DNA from: Sulfurovum sp. UBA12169
Lineage (GTDB): Bacteria; Campylobacterota; Campylobacteria; Campylobacterales; Sulfurovaceae
Length of the DNA: 64,000 nt
Assembly (NCBI GenBank): GCA_002742845.1
Contig: DLUH01000005.1
Location: 248,001 to 312,000, forward strand
Reading direction: 5' to 3'
Positions 52,533-61,378 of the stretch are shown here, in pieces. Positions within the stretch are counted from its first letter, which is position 1; each line of letters opens with the position of its first letter. The notes below the pieces were generated by a model. It had not been told where the DNA came from. It saw only the letters and a program-made list of their open reading frames with translations, and searched no databases. The position numbers were made by a program, and so were the translations under genes.

Positions 52533-53981
52533 TTATTTTTTAATTAAATCCGCACGAGGGTAAACAAAAACCGTATCCCTTTCGACGATAATATTTTCTT
52601 TATCATCCACGGCATATGCTTTTATCTTGACGGGAATCGGAACATCTTTTCTCATATCATTTGCAAGCATATGAGATGTCTTCAGGACCACGACTTTTTT
52701 CCTTTTTTGGCCGGCAGCCAATTCAAAAGGTTCTTTTGGTCTTTCGATCTCTATTTTGTCATTCCCTACGATTTCAAATGTATAGGTATGCTTTTTGCTG
52801 TCAGTGTTGGCAAACAAGAAAAGATAATCATTCTCTACCACGCCATGATCAAGTATTTTATAAAGCCTTGTTGTTTTATTGACATTTAAAAGCATATGCT
52901 CTTTTTTGCTTCCCATTGCAAAAAGCGCCACAAGAACCAGAGCAAGCACTACAAAATAAGCGATGACTTTTGGTCTCAAATAGTTGGTTTTGCCTTCATG
53001 CCTAAGCGTCTCTTTTTCGCTGGACCACTGCACCAAACTCGGTTTGCCCAGCGCCCCCATTACCTGAGTACAGGCATCCACGCACTCAAGACAGTTGATA
53101 CATTCAAGCTGCAGCCCTTTGCGGATATCAATGTGCGTAGGGCATACCGTTACACAGCTTTCACAGGTCGTACACTCTGCACTCGGCATGACAGCCTGGA
53201 GCTCTTTTTGTTTTGTAAACAGTTTTTGACGGCCTTGCCCGTGCCCTTGGTAGATTTCTCCCCCGCGGACAGGATCATATACAGCCATCACCGTATCATC
53301 ATCATAAAGTACCGACTGCACTCGGCTATAGGGACAAACATAGACACAAAAGTCTTCTTTGATAAACACAACATCCACGATCAAGAAACCGGCAATACTA
53401 AGCAAAAAGCCTATAAGCATCATATGCTCATCCGGATTTTGTATATACTGAAAAAAGTCTTCAGGCGGCACAAAATACCATAGAAAATTAGCCGCCGCAA
53501 TAAACGCCAACACAGACCAAAGCAAAATTGCGATCACTTTTTTTACTTTATTCTCCGCCTTGCTCATATCAGGCTCTTGCTGCTTATTTTTGATACGTTT
53601 TCTAAGCCCTAAAAGCTTTGTTTCGATGCCGTCTCTATAAATAACCCTAAAAATTGTTTGGGGGCATGCCCAGCCGCACCATGCTCTTCCGCCTACTGCC
53701 GTGACAGCAAATATCCCCAAAAATAAAAGCATAAGCAAAAATGGCATCAAATAAAGCTCTTGCATATCAAATGCCACTCCTGCCAAATGCAATTTTTTCT
53801 GATCAAAACTCAGCAAAAAAAGATGATTGCCTCCGATTGTGATCCAAGGAATCAAGATCGCAACAATCGTCGCTGCCGCATACACCCAATACCGCTTAAT
53901 TCTATACGGCACCCATCCCTTAAGATATTCTTTTACTTTATTTTTCTTTGCTTCTTGCGTCTTCTCTATTGATGTTTCCAT
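52533..53981 (-). CDS. ccoG: Cytochrome c oxidase accessory protein CcoG (FixG/RdxA)
   Basis: Membrane iron-sulfur protein needed for copper delivery to cbb3 oxidase. About 482 residues, with five to six membrane helices, the conserved WCGWACPQTIFR, CVYVCPYSRVQS and two 4Fe-4S ferredoxin-like motifs (CTTCESCVTVCP and CINCLECVDAC), then a periplasmic Ig-like C-terminal domain. ATG at 53981 is chosen with AGAGGG eight bases upstream. Read after the recombinase-like gene by 18 bases. No ccoNOQP in the window. Confidence 0.94.
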   Translation of the reverse strand: METSIEKTQEAKKNKVKEYLKGWVPYRIKRYWVYAAATIVAILIPWITIGGNHLFLLSFDQKKLHLAGVAFDMQELYLMPFLLMLLFLGIFAVTAVGGRAWCGWACPQTIFRVIYRDGIETKLLGLRKRIKNKQQEPDMSKAENKVKKVIAILLWSVLAFIAAANFLWYFVPPEDFFQYIQNPDEHMMLIGFLLSIAGFLIVDVVFIKEDFCVYVCPYSRVQSVLYDDDTVMAVYDPVRGGEIYQGHGQGRQKLFTKQKELQAVMPSAECTTCESCVTVCPTHIDIRKGLQLECINCLECVDACTQVMGALGKPSLVQWSSEKETLRHEGKTNYLRPKVIAYFVVLALVLVALFAMGSKKEHMLLNVNKTTRLYKILDHGVVENDYLFLFANTDSKKHTYTFEIVGNDKIEIERPKEPFELAAGQKRKKVVVLKTSHMLANDMRKDVPIPVKIKAYAVDDKENIIVERDTVFVYPRADLIKK

Positions 53982-53999
53982 TTCCTGCACCCTCTTTCT

Positions 54000-54659
54000 T
54001 TAATTTTTTTCTCGTACTTTTTCAAATGGACACAGCAGCAAACTATCAACCTCCGCCAAACCTTCTTTGGATCGATCAATTTCAATCCAGGAGTTTCTAA
54101 TAAGTTCCCTGATGCCCCGTGATTCGATATAATCCTTTAAGGAACTTCTGCTCACATCCAATTCTCTTGCAATAGCACTCACACTCAATCCTTCTTTTAG
54201 GAAGGTGATTATCTGCACTTGCGATTTGTCAAACTTAGATGATGACTTGCTCCCTTTTGGGCGTCCAATTTGTCCTGTTTTTGCCTTTCGTGCTTCTCTT
54301 AGATCATTAAGCAAAGGAAACATTTCTGCAAGCGGCGTTTCTTTGGTTATAACTGTTTTTGTGTCAGCCACATATACGGTAATCTTTCGACTTAGGGTAC
54401 AATTTATCAGCTTGACCAGCTCCACCACACAATCAGACAAAACAGAAAGCGTCTCTACAACCATCCCGTCACCCTGTTCAAGAGAATGGATAAAAGCCTC
54501 CAATTGCCGGCGATCTTCTATCGAACGATTTTTGCTTGAATGCTCAACTACTTCCTTGTCAATATGTAAACCGTGAATCAATGAAAAAGAAAAAATACTC
54601 TGTAACTGTTTAGACAAATGATTACCCTGAGGCGTTTGTCTTAAATAGGCATATACCAT
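54000..54659 (-). CDS. Catalytically degenerate serine-recombinase-like DNA-binding protein
   Basis: A 219-residue protein with a resolvase/invertase layout. N-terminal MVYAYLRQTPQGN aligns with the YARVSTxxQ start of the catalytic domain, but the nucleophile Ser is replaced by Thr; LEQGDGMVVETLSVLSD aligns with GDxLVVxRLDRLxR, but both active-site Arg are lost. The C-terminal helix-turn-helix (IGRPKGSKSSSKFDK, SVSAIARELDVSRSSLKDYI) is intact. It is read into ccoG with 18 bases between. Inference: a domesticated recombinase used as a regulator. No inverted repeats or invertible segment were seen nearby. Confidence 0.75.
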   Translation of the reverse strand: MVYAYLRQTPQGNHLSKQLQSIFSFSLIHGLHIDKEVVEHSSKNRSIEDRRQLEAFIHSLEQGDGMVVETLSVLSDCVVELVKLINCTLSRKITVYVADTKTVITKETPLAEMFPLLNDLREARKAKTGQIGRPKGSKSSSKFDKSQVQIITFLKEGLSVSAIARELDVSRSSLKDYIESRGIRELIRNSWIEIDRSKEGLAEVDSLLLCPFEKVREKN

Positions 54660-54682
54660 ATTGCTCCTTTCTCATTTGTATA

Positions 54683-54711
54683 ATATTAACTTATTTGATG
54701 ATTAAAGTCAA
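54683..54711 (-). promoter_or_regulatory. Promoter of the recombinase-like/ccoG unit
   Basis: TTGACT-N17-TAATAT on the minus strand, about 25 bases before the start at 54659 with AAAGGAG as ribosome site. Good spacing, fair hexamers. Confidence 0.5.
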
Positions 54712-54724
54712 TAATTTTAATATA

Positions 54725-54753
54725 TTTTCGTCAAATATTTACTTTTTTCGTCA
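54725..54753. repeat. Direct repeats TTTTCGTCA in the moaC spacer
   Basis: Two exact nonamers at 54725-54733 and 54745-54753, 20 bases apart (about two helical turns), upstream of both the recombinase-like promoter and moaC. A weaker GTCA-bearing copy lies at 54705-54713. Possible operator for the neighbouring DNA-binding protein. Confidence 0.45.
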
Positions 54754-54812
54754 TACGTTTTTTGGCGTGTTTTCAAAATTATGCTAAAATACAAAAAAAA
54801 TAAGGATTTTCT

Positions 54813-55295
54813 GTGAATCTTACACATTTAGACGAACAAAACAAACCAAAAATGGTGGATGTATCCGGAAAAGAGAATACCTTACGTATTGCCACCGCAA
54901 GCGGCATTATCGAGGTAGGACAAGAAGCATACGATAGTGTAGTTGCCAATACGGCAAAAAAGGGACCCGTATTGCAGACTGCCGTAGTTGCTGCCATACA
55001 AGGCACCAAACAAACCAGCACACTCATTCCAATGTGCCACCCCCTAATGCTCACCTCTGTAAAAACCGATATTGAAGAGCTGCCGGAACTGCCCGGTTTT
55101 AGACTGACAGTTACAGCCAAGCTCAACGGTCAAACCGGCGTAGAAATGGAAGCGCTCACCGGCGTAAGCGTGGGGCTGCTCACCATTTATGATATGCTTA
55201 AAGCTATTGACAAGGGTATGATTATCAGAAACGTACAGCTAGAACAAAAATCCGGAGGAAAAAGCGGTGAGTTTAGAAGAAAAACAACCCGATAA
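54813..55295 (+). CDS. moaC: Cyclic pyranopterin monophosphate synthase MoaC
   Basis: Second step of molybdopterin synthesis. The 160-residue protein has family signatures [20 protein letters not shown]-type opening, [36 protein letters not shown] and [13 protein letters not shown] start with AAGGATTTTCT upstream. Divergent from the recombinase-like gene. It works with moaD/moaE/moeA at 6687-8691; moaA is not in the window. Confidence 0.96.
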   Translation: MNLTHLDEQNKPKMVDVSGKENTLRIATASGIIEVGQEAYDSVVANTAKKGPVLQTAVVAAIQGTKQTSTLIPMCHPLMLTSVKTDIEELPELPGFRLTVTAKLNGQTGVEMEALTGVSVGLLTIYDMLKAIDKGMIIRNVQLEQKSGGKSGEFRRKTTR

Positions 55296-55536
55296 ACCGC
55301 AAATACACTATCCTACGCGGTGGGGATTTAAATTAATTGGGCGCGACAAAAAGAAACTTCTTGCCTGCATCAAAGAAGCGATGGGGGAAAAAGAGCACCT
55401 TTGCTCAATGGGCAACGCATCCAAAACAGGTAAATTTCATAGCTACAATGCCAGTTGTGAAGTTGAAAGCAAAGAAGAACGGGATCGAATATTTAAATAT
55501 TTTCAAGACCATAAAAATGTGGATATGGTCATCTAA
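55267..55536 (+). CDS. DUF493 family protein (YbeD-like)
   Basis: An 89-residue protein with the DUF493 ACT-like fold: [41 protein letters not shown] and a final HKNVDMVI. The family is related to E. coli YbeD and may bind small molecules or partner proteins. Its GTG start lies 29 bases inside moaC, with CGGAGGAAA eight bases upstream, so it is translationally coupled to moaC. Confidence 0.88.
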   Translation: MSLEEKQPDKPQIHYPTRWGFKLIGRDKKKLLACIKEAMGEKEHLCSMGNASKTGKFHSYNASCEVESKEERDRIFKYFQDHKNVDMVI

Positions 55537-55681
55537 AGTCTCTTGGCTCTTAATTTGAAAATGTCTTTTTGCGCTTAAGCCTATAAACATAAGGAAATTT
55601 CATGATAAAGAAAAAATCATGAAACCCAAAAGAAAATCAAAATGCAAAATAATATATCTGCTTTCAAAAGAAGGATTCAAG

Positions 55682-56461
55682 ATGAATAAAATAGACAGAC
55701 TAAAACAGATAGCCAAAGAAGCCGGAGAGATAGTAAAAGAAGGTTATTATGCTAAAAAAGAAGTATTCCATAAAGGAGTGGTTGATCTTGTTACGTCCTA
55801 TGACGTTAAAACCGAAAATTTTTTACTAAAAGCGCTTAAGGATTGTTTTCCTGATTACCATTTGATAGGAGAAGAGAGCCATCACGGAAGCTACCTGCAC
55901 GACAAAGCTGTCTATATAGATCCTATTGACGGCACAACCAATTTTATTCATGGTATTCCTCATCTTGCAATCTCTTTAGGGGTCTGGGAAGGCGGAGAAC
56001 CCTGTCTTGCTGTGGTTTACAATCCGATTTTAGATGAAATGTTTTGGGCAGAAAAAGGGAAAGGTTCCTACTGCAACAAAATTCCCTTGCAAGTCAGCGC
56101 ACAACCAATACTTCAGCAATCTCTTATTGCCACAGGGTTTCCTTACGCCAAAGTCAATCAAGGCATTGAGTACCGCTGGGCAATCAACAGCCTGGCAAAA
56201 CTTCTTCCTCGCATAAGAGATATTCGCCGATTGGGAGCCGCTTCCCTCGATCTTTGCTATTTGGCGCAAGGCAAAGTGGATGCATTTTATGAGATAGACC
56301 TAAAGCCCTGGGATGTTGCAGGGGGCATTTTAATACTCTTAGAGGCGGGCGGAAAAGTAACCGATGCCTGCAATGAGCCTTTTGCTTTTGACGGTAAAAG
56401 TATCGTTGCAAGCAATGGAAAAGTACATGCTGCCCTGCTGGAACATCTAGAGAAAATTTAA
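55682..56461 (+). CDS. suhB: Inositol monophosphatase family protein
   Basis: A 259-residue Mg-dependent, Li-sensitive type phosphatase. Motif 1 GEESHHGSYL and YIDPIDGTTNFIHG carry metal ligands; motif 2 is LKPWDVAGGILILLEAGG. Start MNKIDRLKQ is preceded by AAGAAGGATTCAAG; the longer frame lacks a site. E. coli SuhB also acts in rRNA antitermination, but that role is not implied here. Follows the DUF493 gene by 145 bases. Confidence 0.9.
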   Translation: MNKIDRLKQIAKEAGEIVKEGYYAKKEVFHKGVVDLVTSYDVKTENFLLKALKDCFPDYHLIGEESHHGSYLHDKAVYIDPIDGTTNFIHGIPHLAISLGVWEGGEPCLAVVYNPILDEMFWAEKGKGSYCNKIPLQVSAQPILQQSLIATGFPYAKVNQGIEYRWAINSLAKLLPRIRDIRRLGAASLDLCYLAQGKVDAFYEIDLKPWDVAGGILILLEAGGKVTDACNEPFAFDGKSIVASNGKVHAALLEHLEKI

Positions 56462-56559
56462 GTGGCTCCAAAACAAGCATTAAACCTTTCAGCCGATGAA
56501 ACATCTTTAAGATCAGTAGTTTGACGGGTCTTAATTTTTTATTCTCAAAAAAAATTTTC

Positions 56560-57009
56560 CTATTTTGTTTTGATACTGTCGGAAAAAAAGTAATGCTGTA
56601 TAACTATCCATATTACAGCCGCATCGATCGCTACATCTGCATAGTTAAACACCGCAAATTTAAACCCGCAGTGCCATGCAACATAGTCCACCACGCCTCC
56701 ATGCACAAAACGATCATACACGTTTCCCAACGCTCCCCCCATCAGCAAACCAAGCGGGAAAGCATACCGCTTCACGTATCCCTCTTTGACGACAACATAA
56801 GCTATGCCTGCAATCAAAAGAGTTTGTATCCACTTTAGATAATCCCCTAAAAATTCAAACATAGAAAAGGCCACACCCCGATTGAAATGCAATTGCAAAT
56901 CTATGCATTTGCCTGTATAGTTATAGCCCTCTAAAAAAATCAATTTTATGCCCTGATCGACAATAAAAGTACCTATGGCCACAAGAAAAAATATGAAAAA
57001 TGGTCTCAT
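56560..57009 (-). CDS. lspA: Lipoprotein signal peptidase
   Basis: Aspartyl protease that removes signal peptides from prolipoproteins. The 149-residue protein has four membrane helices and the two catalytic Asp segments: GALGNVYDRFVHGGVVDYV (Asn-x-x-Asp form) and VFNYADVAIDAAV. HFNRGVAFSMF is also conserved. It follows glmM by two bases, as in other Campylobacterota, and serves the lipoproteins at 48624 and 50410. Confidence 0.95.
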   Translation of the reverse strand: MRPFFIFFLVAIGTFIVDQGIKLIFLEGYNYTGKCIDLQLHFNRGVAFSMFEFLGDYLKWIQTLLIAGIAYVVVKEGYVKRYAFPLGLLMGGALGNVYDRFVHGGVVDYVAWHCGFKFAVFNYADVAIDAAVIWIVIQHYFFSDSIKTK

Positions 57010-57011
57010 CG

Positions 57012-58349
57012 TTAAGCCAAAGCCCCCTTAAAAAACACAACACATTCCTGCATCATCTCTTCTAGTTTTGTTTCATCTCTGCCTTCAAGCAAAAGCCGAA
57101 TTTTATTCTCTGTGCCGGAATACCTAAAAAGATGCCTCATGCCTGCATCTTCTACTTTTTGTTTTAATTTATCCAACCCTTTAATGCCGTCAAACGGTCT
57201 TTTTTCATCCACTAAAAGATTGACAAGCTGCTGGGGATACGAAACATAAGGGTTGAAAGCTTCGCTTGCCTGTTTTCCTGTTTTTACAAGATAGGCCAGC
57301 GCCTGCAGCGCACTGGAAATTCCATCTCCTGTTTTCGCGTAGTCCAAGAAAATAATATGCCCGCTTTGTTCGCCGCCAAAATTAATACCCTTATTCTGCA
57401 TCAATTCAACCACATGCTTATCGCCCACATTGCTTCGGTAAAGTGTTAAATTCTTAGAAGAAAGATACTCGTCCAATCCTTGGTTGCTCATCACGGTTGC
57501 TACCACTCCTCCGCCCCTGAGTTTTCCTTCAGATTCCAAGTGAATCGCAAGTACCGCTATCAGTTTATCTCCGTCTACGATCTCCCCTTTTTCATCCACC
57601 ATCACAAGTCTGTCCGCATCCCCATCAAGAGCTATACCGACATCTGCTCGATATTCCACAACGGCCTTAGCCAAAAGCTCGGGGTGCATGGCACCGCACC
57701 CCTCGTTAATGTTGAATCCGTTTGGCTTATCGCCAATTACAATGACATCTGCTCCCAGCTCTTGAAGAATAGTCGGCCCCACAATATACCCTGCGCCATT
57801 AGCACAATCGATAACTACGCGCTTACCTGCCAGCGTCATAGAAGTTGGAAATGAATTTTTAATATGAACAATGTAGCGGCCGATAACGTCATCGATCCTT
57901 TTGGATTTTCCAATCTCTTTACCGGTTGCCTGCGCCCTCAAAATTGCATCATCATCTTCATAAATCGCTTCTATTTGCTCCTCTTTGTCTCTATTGAGCT
58001 TATTGCCGTGGGCATCAAAAAATTTAATTCCGTTGTCATAGTAAGGATTGTGACTCGCAGAAATCATAATACCCGCATCGCAACGCATATTTTCAGTCAA
58101 AAAAGCAATAGCCGGCGTGGGCATGGGCCCTATTTGTATCACATCAAATCCCACAGCTGTCAAACCCGAGACAATCGCATTTTCTATCATATAGCCGCTT
58201 CGCCTCGTATCCTTGCCCACTAAGATTTTATTTGTTTTCGCCGATGCTTTAAAATAAATCCCTGTCGCCATCGCCAAACGCATCGCACTCACAGCACTTA
58301 TTTTTTTACCCGCTTTACCGCGTACGCCATCTGTTCCAAAAAGTGTCAC
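57012..58349 (-). CDS. glmM: Phosphoglucosamine mutase
   Basis: Makes glucosamine-1-phosphate, the precursor of UDP-GlcNAc for peptidoglycan, lipid A and the sugars of the pgl/wbp locus. The 445-residue protein has [14 protein letters not shown], the phosphoserine loop [16 protein letters not shown], the metal loop [15 protein letters not shown] and the phosphate-binding [10 protein letters not shown]. Usual length. Read with lspA. Confidence 0.97.
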   Translation of the reverse strand: MTLFGTDGVRGKAGKKISAVSAMRLAMATGIYFKASAKTNKILVGKDTRRSGYMIENAIVSGLTAVGFDVIQIGPMPTPAIAFLTENMRCDAGIMISASHNPYYDNGIKFFDAHGNKLNRDKEEQIEAIYEDDDAILRAQATGKEIGKSKRIDDVIGRYIVHIKNSFPTSMTLAGKRVVIDCANGAGYIVGPTILQELGADVIVIGDKPNGFNINEGCGAMHPELLAKAVVEYRADVGIALDGDADRLVMVDEKGEIVDGDKLIAVLAIHLESEGKLRGGGVVATVMSNQGLDEYLSSKNLTLYRSNVGDKHVVELMQNKGINFGGEQSGHIIFLDYAKTGDGISSALQALAYLVKTGKQASEAFNPYVSYPQQLVNLLVDEKRPFDGIKGLDKLKQKVEDAGMRHLFRYSGTENKIRLLLEGRDETKLEEMMQECVVFFKGALA

Positions 58350-58538
58350 TATAGTATCCTTAAATAAATTAACTTAATTTTATCGCAAAATTGATTAATT
58401 TATCTCTCCGGGAAATCCCTCTTCATTTTAATTAATAAATCTTTAATATTTATTTAGCTATCATTCGCGCACTAATTTCACTCGTAAGGCTAGACAGAAT
58501 GTTTGGTTCTTGTTCGAGATATTTCAAAGGAACATACT

Positions 58539-58808
58539 ATGGCACATCATAAGTCGGCAAAAAAACGTATTTTGCAAACTGCTGTAAAAACTGAAAGAAA
58601 CAGATATTACAGAACCAGACTCAAAAACATCACAAAAGCGGTACATGAAGCAGTAGCGGCGGCAGACAAAGCAGCAGCAACTGAAGCGTTTAAAATAGCA
58701 AACAGACAAATTCATTCATTTGTAAGCAAAGGGTTTCTCAAAAAACAAACTGCTTCAAGAAAAGTAAGTCGCCTTCACCAAATGGTAAATGCTATCGAAG
58801 CTGCATAA
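58539..58808 (+). CDS. rpsT: 30S ribosomal protein S20
   Basis: An 89-residue basic helical protein starting [19 protein letters not shown], the expected S20 start, with AAAGGAAC eight bases upstream. The upstream frame extension of 12 codons is not used. Alanine/lysine-rich throughout, ending in [14 protein letters not shown]. It precedes prfA by 45 bases, an order kept in Campylobacterota. Confidence 0.97.
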   Translation: MAHHKSAKKRILQTAVKTERNRYYRTRLKNITKAVHEAVAAADKAAATEAFKIANRQIHSFVSKGFLKKQTASRKVSRLHQMVNAIEAA

Positions 58809-58853
58809 GCAGTTTCGATACCTCCCTAAAATAAACTAACACAAAGAACGCCT

Positions 58854-59921
58854 ATGTTCAAAGAAAAACTTCTGCCTTTTATCAATAGACACAATGAAAT
58901 CAGCAAACTTTTAAGTTCTCCGGATATTGCAAGTGATATTTCAAGAATGACCGAACTAAGCAAAGAACAATCCGGGCTCAGCGAACTTGTCGAAAAAGCC
59001 AAGCTTTATATTCAAACGGCTGACGCCATCGAAGAAAATAAAGAACTTTTAGGGGATGCGGAGTTGGGAGAATTGGCGAAAGAAGAATTAAACCAACTTG
59101 AACCGATGCTGCCTGTTTTGGAAAATGAGATTAAAATTCTCATGATTCCAAAAGACAAAAATGATGATAAAAATATTTTTTTAGAATTAAGGGCCGGAGC
59201 CGGAGGGGACGAAAGTGCTCTTTTTGTTGCCGATGTATTCAAAATGTACACAAGATATGCTGAACAAGTAGGCTGGAAAGTCGAGATTGTAAGTACCAGC
59301 GAAGGTACGGCAGGAGGCTACAAGGAGCTCATTGCACAAATCAAAGGCAAAGGGGTCTACTCTCAACTTAAATATGAAGCCGGAACACACCGTGTTCAAA
59401 GGGTACCGGATACCGAAACACAAGGACGCGTCCACACCTCAGCCATCACTCTTGCCGTGATACCGGAAGTGGATGATGTTGAAGTGGACATTAAACCCAA
59501 TGAAATCAAAATGGATGTCTATCGCTCAAGCGGATGCGGAGGACAGTCAGTCAACACTACCGATTCTGCTGTCCGCCTAACCCATATCCCCACAGGAATT
59601 GTGGTTGCAATTCAAGATGAAAAATCACAGCACAAAAACCGAGACAAGGCGATGAAGGTTCTCAAGGCCAGAGTATATGAAGCGCAAATGCAAAAACAGC
59701 TTGCTGAAACTTCAAGTCAAAGGAAATTGCAAGTTGGCTCAGGCGACAGATCTGAAAAAATACGTACCTATAATTATCCGCAAAACAGATTGACAGATCA
59801 CCGCATAGGACTTACTCTTTACGCACTTGATGATATCATGGAAAACGGCAATCTTAAACTTGTTATCGATCCGCTGATTGCGCACGCACAAGCTGAATTA
59901 ATCCAAGAAGCAGGACTTTAA
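58854..59921 (+). CDS. prfA: Peptide chain release factor 1
   Basis: Recognises UAA and UAG and releases the finished peptide. The 355-residue protein has the GGQ motif in [16 protein letters not shown], and the codon-reading loop near [17 protein letters not shown] with PxT-type recognition as in RF1. [13 protein letters not shown] at the C-terminus is typical. Follows rpsT. Confidence 0.97.
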   Translation: MFKEKLLPFINRHNEISKLLSSPDIASDISRMTELSKEQSGLSELVEKAKLYIQTADAIEENKELLGDAELGELAKEELNQLEPMLPVLENEIKILMIPKDKNDDKNIFLELRAGAGGDESALFVADVFKMYTRYAEQVGWKVEIVSTSEGTAGGYKELIAQIKGKGVYSQLKYEAGTHRVQRVPDTETQGRVHTSAITLAVIPEVDDVEVDIKPNEIKMDVYRSSGCGGQSVNTTDSAVRLTHIPTGIVVAIQDEKSQHKNRDKAMKVLKARVYEAQMQKQLAETSSQRKLQVGSGDRSEKIRTYNYPQNRLTDHRIGLTLYALDDIMENGNLKLVIDPLIAHAQAELIQEAGL

Positions 59922-59973
59922 CTCTCTTTTGTCTGCTCTTTGTCCTTTGAAAAAATAAAATCCTGGAGTATTA

Positions 59974-60438
59974 ATGCTGCATTTTAGATCTATCCAGAGT
60001 GACAATAACCTAAAAGAGGTTATTAAATCTGCTTTCGATATGGATCTGTCCGTCTCTGGTTGCTGGGGCTATACACTTGAAGAGCCGACTATTATAGAAG
60101 ATCCCGAGCATACTCCCGCGGAAGAGCTGGAGTATACTATCGCATCCATGCGAACCTATATAGAAATGAATATGACCCTGCCCAAAAAAGAGCGCTACGG
60201 AAGCATTAATCTAACCGAAATACAACGAAAAGAGATTAAAAAAAACAATCTGACCTATCATGAAGTCACCTATTCAATCAGTGCCATGAAAGAAGAGCTG
60301 TATGCATCCTTCATCAATGAATACAAAGAGGGTTTTGGCAAAGAAGATTTTGACCTTGCTTTTCACTTCAAAAAAAGAAAAGAAGCCGCAATCACAAGAG
60401 AGATAAAATATTATTTTGAACTAAGCAAAATACTTTAA
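59974..60438 (+). CDS. Uncharacterised conserved protein
   Basis: A 154-residue soluble acidic protein. Visible features: SIQSDNNLKEVIKSAFDMDL near the start, the unusual SGCWGYTLEEPTII, PAEELEYTIASMRTYIEM and a helical C-terminus. Preceded by CTGGAG. No signal peptide or membrane helix. Its end overlaps the convergent thioredoxin-like gene by four bases. I do not recognise the family; the gene is supported by its length, ribosome site and lack of competing frames. Confidence 0.6.
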   Translation: MLHFRSIQSDNNLKEVIKSAFDMDLSVSGCWGYTLEEPTIIEDPEHTPAEELEYTIASMRTYIEMNMTLPKKERYGSINLTEIQRKEIKKNNLTYHEVTYSISAMKEELYASFINEYKEGFGKEDFDLAFHFKKRKEAAITREIKYYFELSKIL

Positions 60439-60932
60439 TCATCCTCCTCAAACTCCAATATACTCTCAAATGATTCAAAATCTATTGTTTTATAGTTCCC
60501 GCTACTCACATAGTCGAGTATTTTTGAAAACTCTTCTACCTTTCTATACCCGACTACACCGTAAACAATAGTATTGTTTTGATCCATAAAAATTAAAGAC
60601 GGATAGAGTCCTATTTTTAGGGATTTGGCAAAGGCATGTTTTGTTCCGTTAAAATCACGATATTCTACGACACCCTGTTCATCGATATCGACTTTGATAA
60701 AAATGAAATCCTTGGTTAATTTTGATTTTATATCACGGTTTTTCAGACTTTCATCCAGCATTCGTTCACAATAACCGCATCCTTCTTTGTGAAAAAAAAG
60801 AAAAAGATATTTATTCGCCTTCCAGGCCTCTAAAGAAAGTTGATGTATATTGATATTTTCAGATAAATTAGCAGCCAATACAATCAAAGGCAACAAATAG
60901 AACGCAAAAAGTATTCGCATACCGCCCACCAT
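60435..60932 (-). CDS. Exported thioredoxin-like protein (SoxW-type)
   Basis: About 165 residues: a signal peptide (ILFAFYLLPLIVLAA), then a thioredoxin fold with FLFFHKEGCGYCERML carrying the CGYC active site, and LYPSLIFMDQNN with the cis-Pro. Start MVGGMRIL at 60932 is favoured by AAGGGC seven bases before it. It follows soxZ and soxY, so it may keep SoxY's carrier Cys or Sox cysteines reduced, like SoxW or SoxS. Two PglB sequons: DFNGT and DQNNT. Confidence 0.8.
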   Translation of the reverse strand: MVGGMRILFAFYLLPLIVLAANLSENINIHQLSLEAWKANKYLFLFFHKEGCGYCERMLDESLKNRDIKSKLTKDFIFIKVDIDEQGVVEYRDFNGTKHAFAKSLKIGLYPSLIFMDQNNTIVYGVVGYRKVEEFSKILDYVSSGNYKTIDFESFESILEFEEDD

Positions 60933-60998
60933 TCCCTTGCCCTTAATTGTTAAAATATTACATAGGCTCACACTGTAAAGTCCATACAATATTTTTCA

Positions 60999-61022
60999 TT
61001 TTGCCTTCAAGAGAAGGCAAAA
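60999..61022. other. 10-bp stem-loop after soxZ
   Basis: TTTTGCCTTC and GAAGGCAAAA form a perfect 10-bp stem with a 4-base loop, nine bases after the soxZ stop. The U tract lies inside the stem, so it is not a standard terminator on either strand; it may protect the soxYZ message or reduce readthrough into the thioredoxin-like gene. Confidence 0.5.
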
Positions 61023-61030
61023 AACAAAAA

Positions 61031-61330
61031 TTATTTAATCTCTTTGCTGTCTGTTTCGGTTTTGCCCTTAAGATCAACCCAAGTTACTTCAAGTTTATCT
61101 CCAGCCTTTGCTGCAGATGCTTTAAATTTAAATTGAAAAAGCGGATCTTTTGACAAAAACTGACTTGTCGAAGCATCATAGACTACTTTATCGTTTACTT
61201 TAGCACTGATATGCGTGATAAAGTTAGCCTCTGTTCCTTTCTTTTTGGCCTGATCATATGTCAGCATATCATGTTTTGCCATGACTTTCACATCAACTAC
61301 ATCGCCTTTTATTTTTGCTTTTATTCTCAT
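61031..61330 (-). CDS. soxZ: Thiosulfate-oxidation carrier subunit SoxZ
   Basis: A 99-residue Ig-fold protein, partner of SoxY. Features: RIKAKIKGDVVDVKVMAKHDM at the start, NFITHISAKVNDKVVYDA, and LEVTWVDLKGKTETDSKEI at the end. SoxYZ carries sulfur intermediates on a Cys of SoxY in the periplasm. No signal peptide: it is exported together with SoxY. Follows soxY by 48 bases. Confidence 0.93.
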   Translation of the reverse strand: MRIKAKIKGDVVDVKVMAKHDMLTYDQAKKKGTEANFITHISAKVNDKVVYDASTSQFLSKDPLFQFKFKASAAKAGDKLEVTWVDLKGKTETDSKEIK

Positions 61331-61378
61331 TTGTATTCCTTTATTTTCTAATCTATTTATCTATAGAGAAGGAAGGAT

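Noticed and set aside
54000-54659. Active site-specific recombinase or mobile element
   Set aside because: Catalytic Ser and the active-site Arg pair are missing, no flanking inverted repeats or cargo genes were seen, and it sits in an operon with ccoG.
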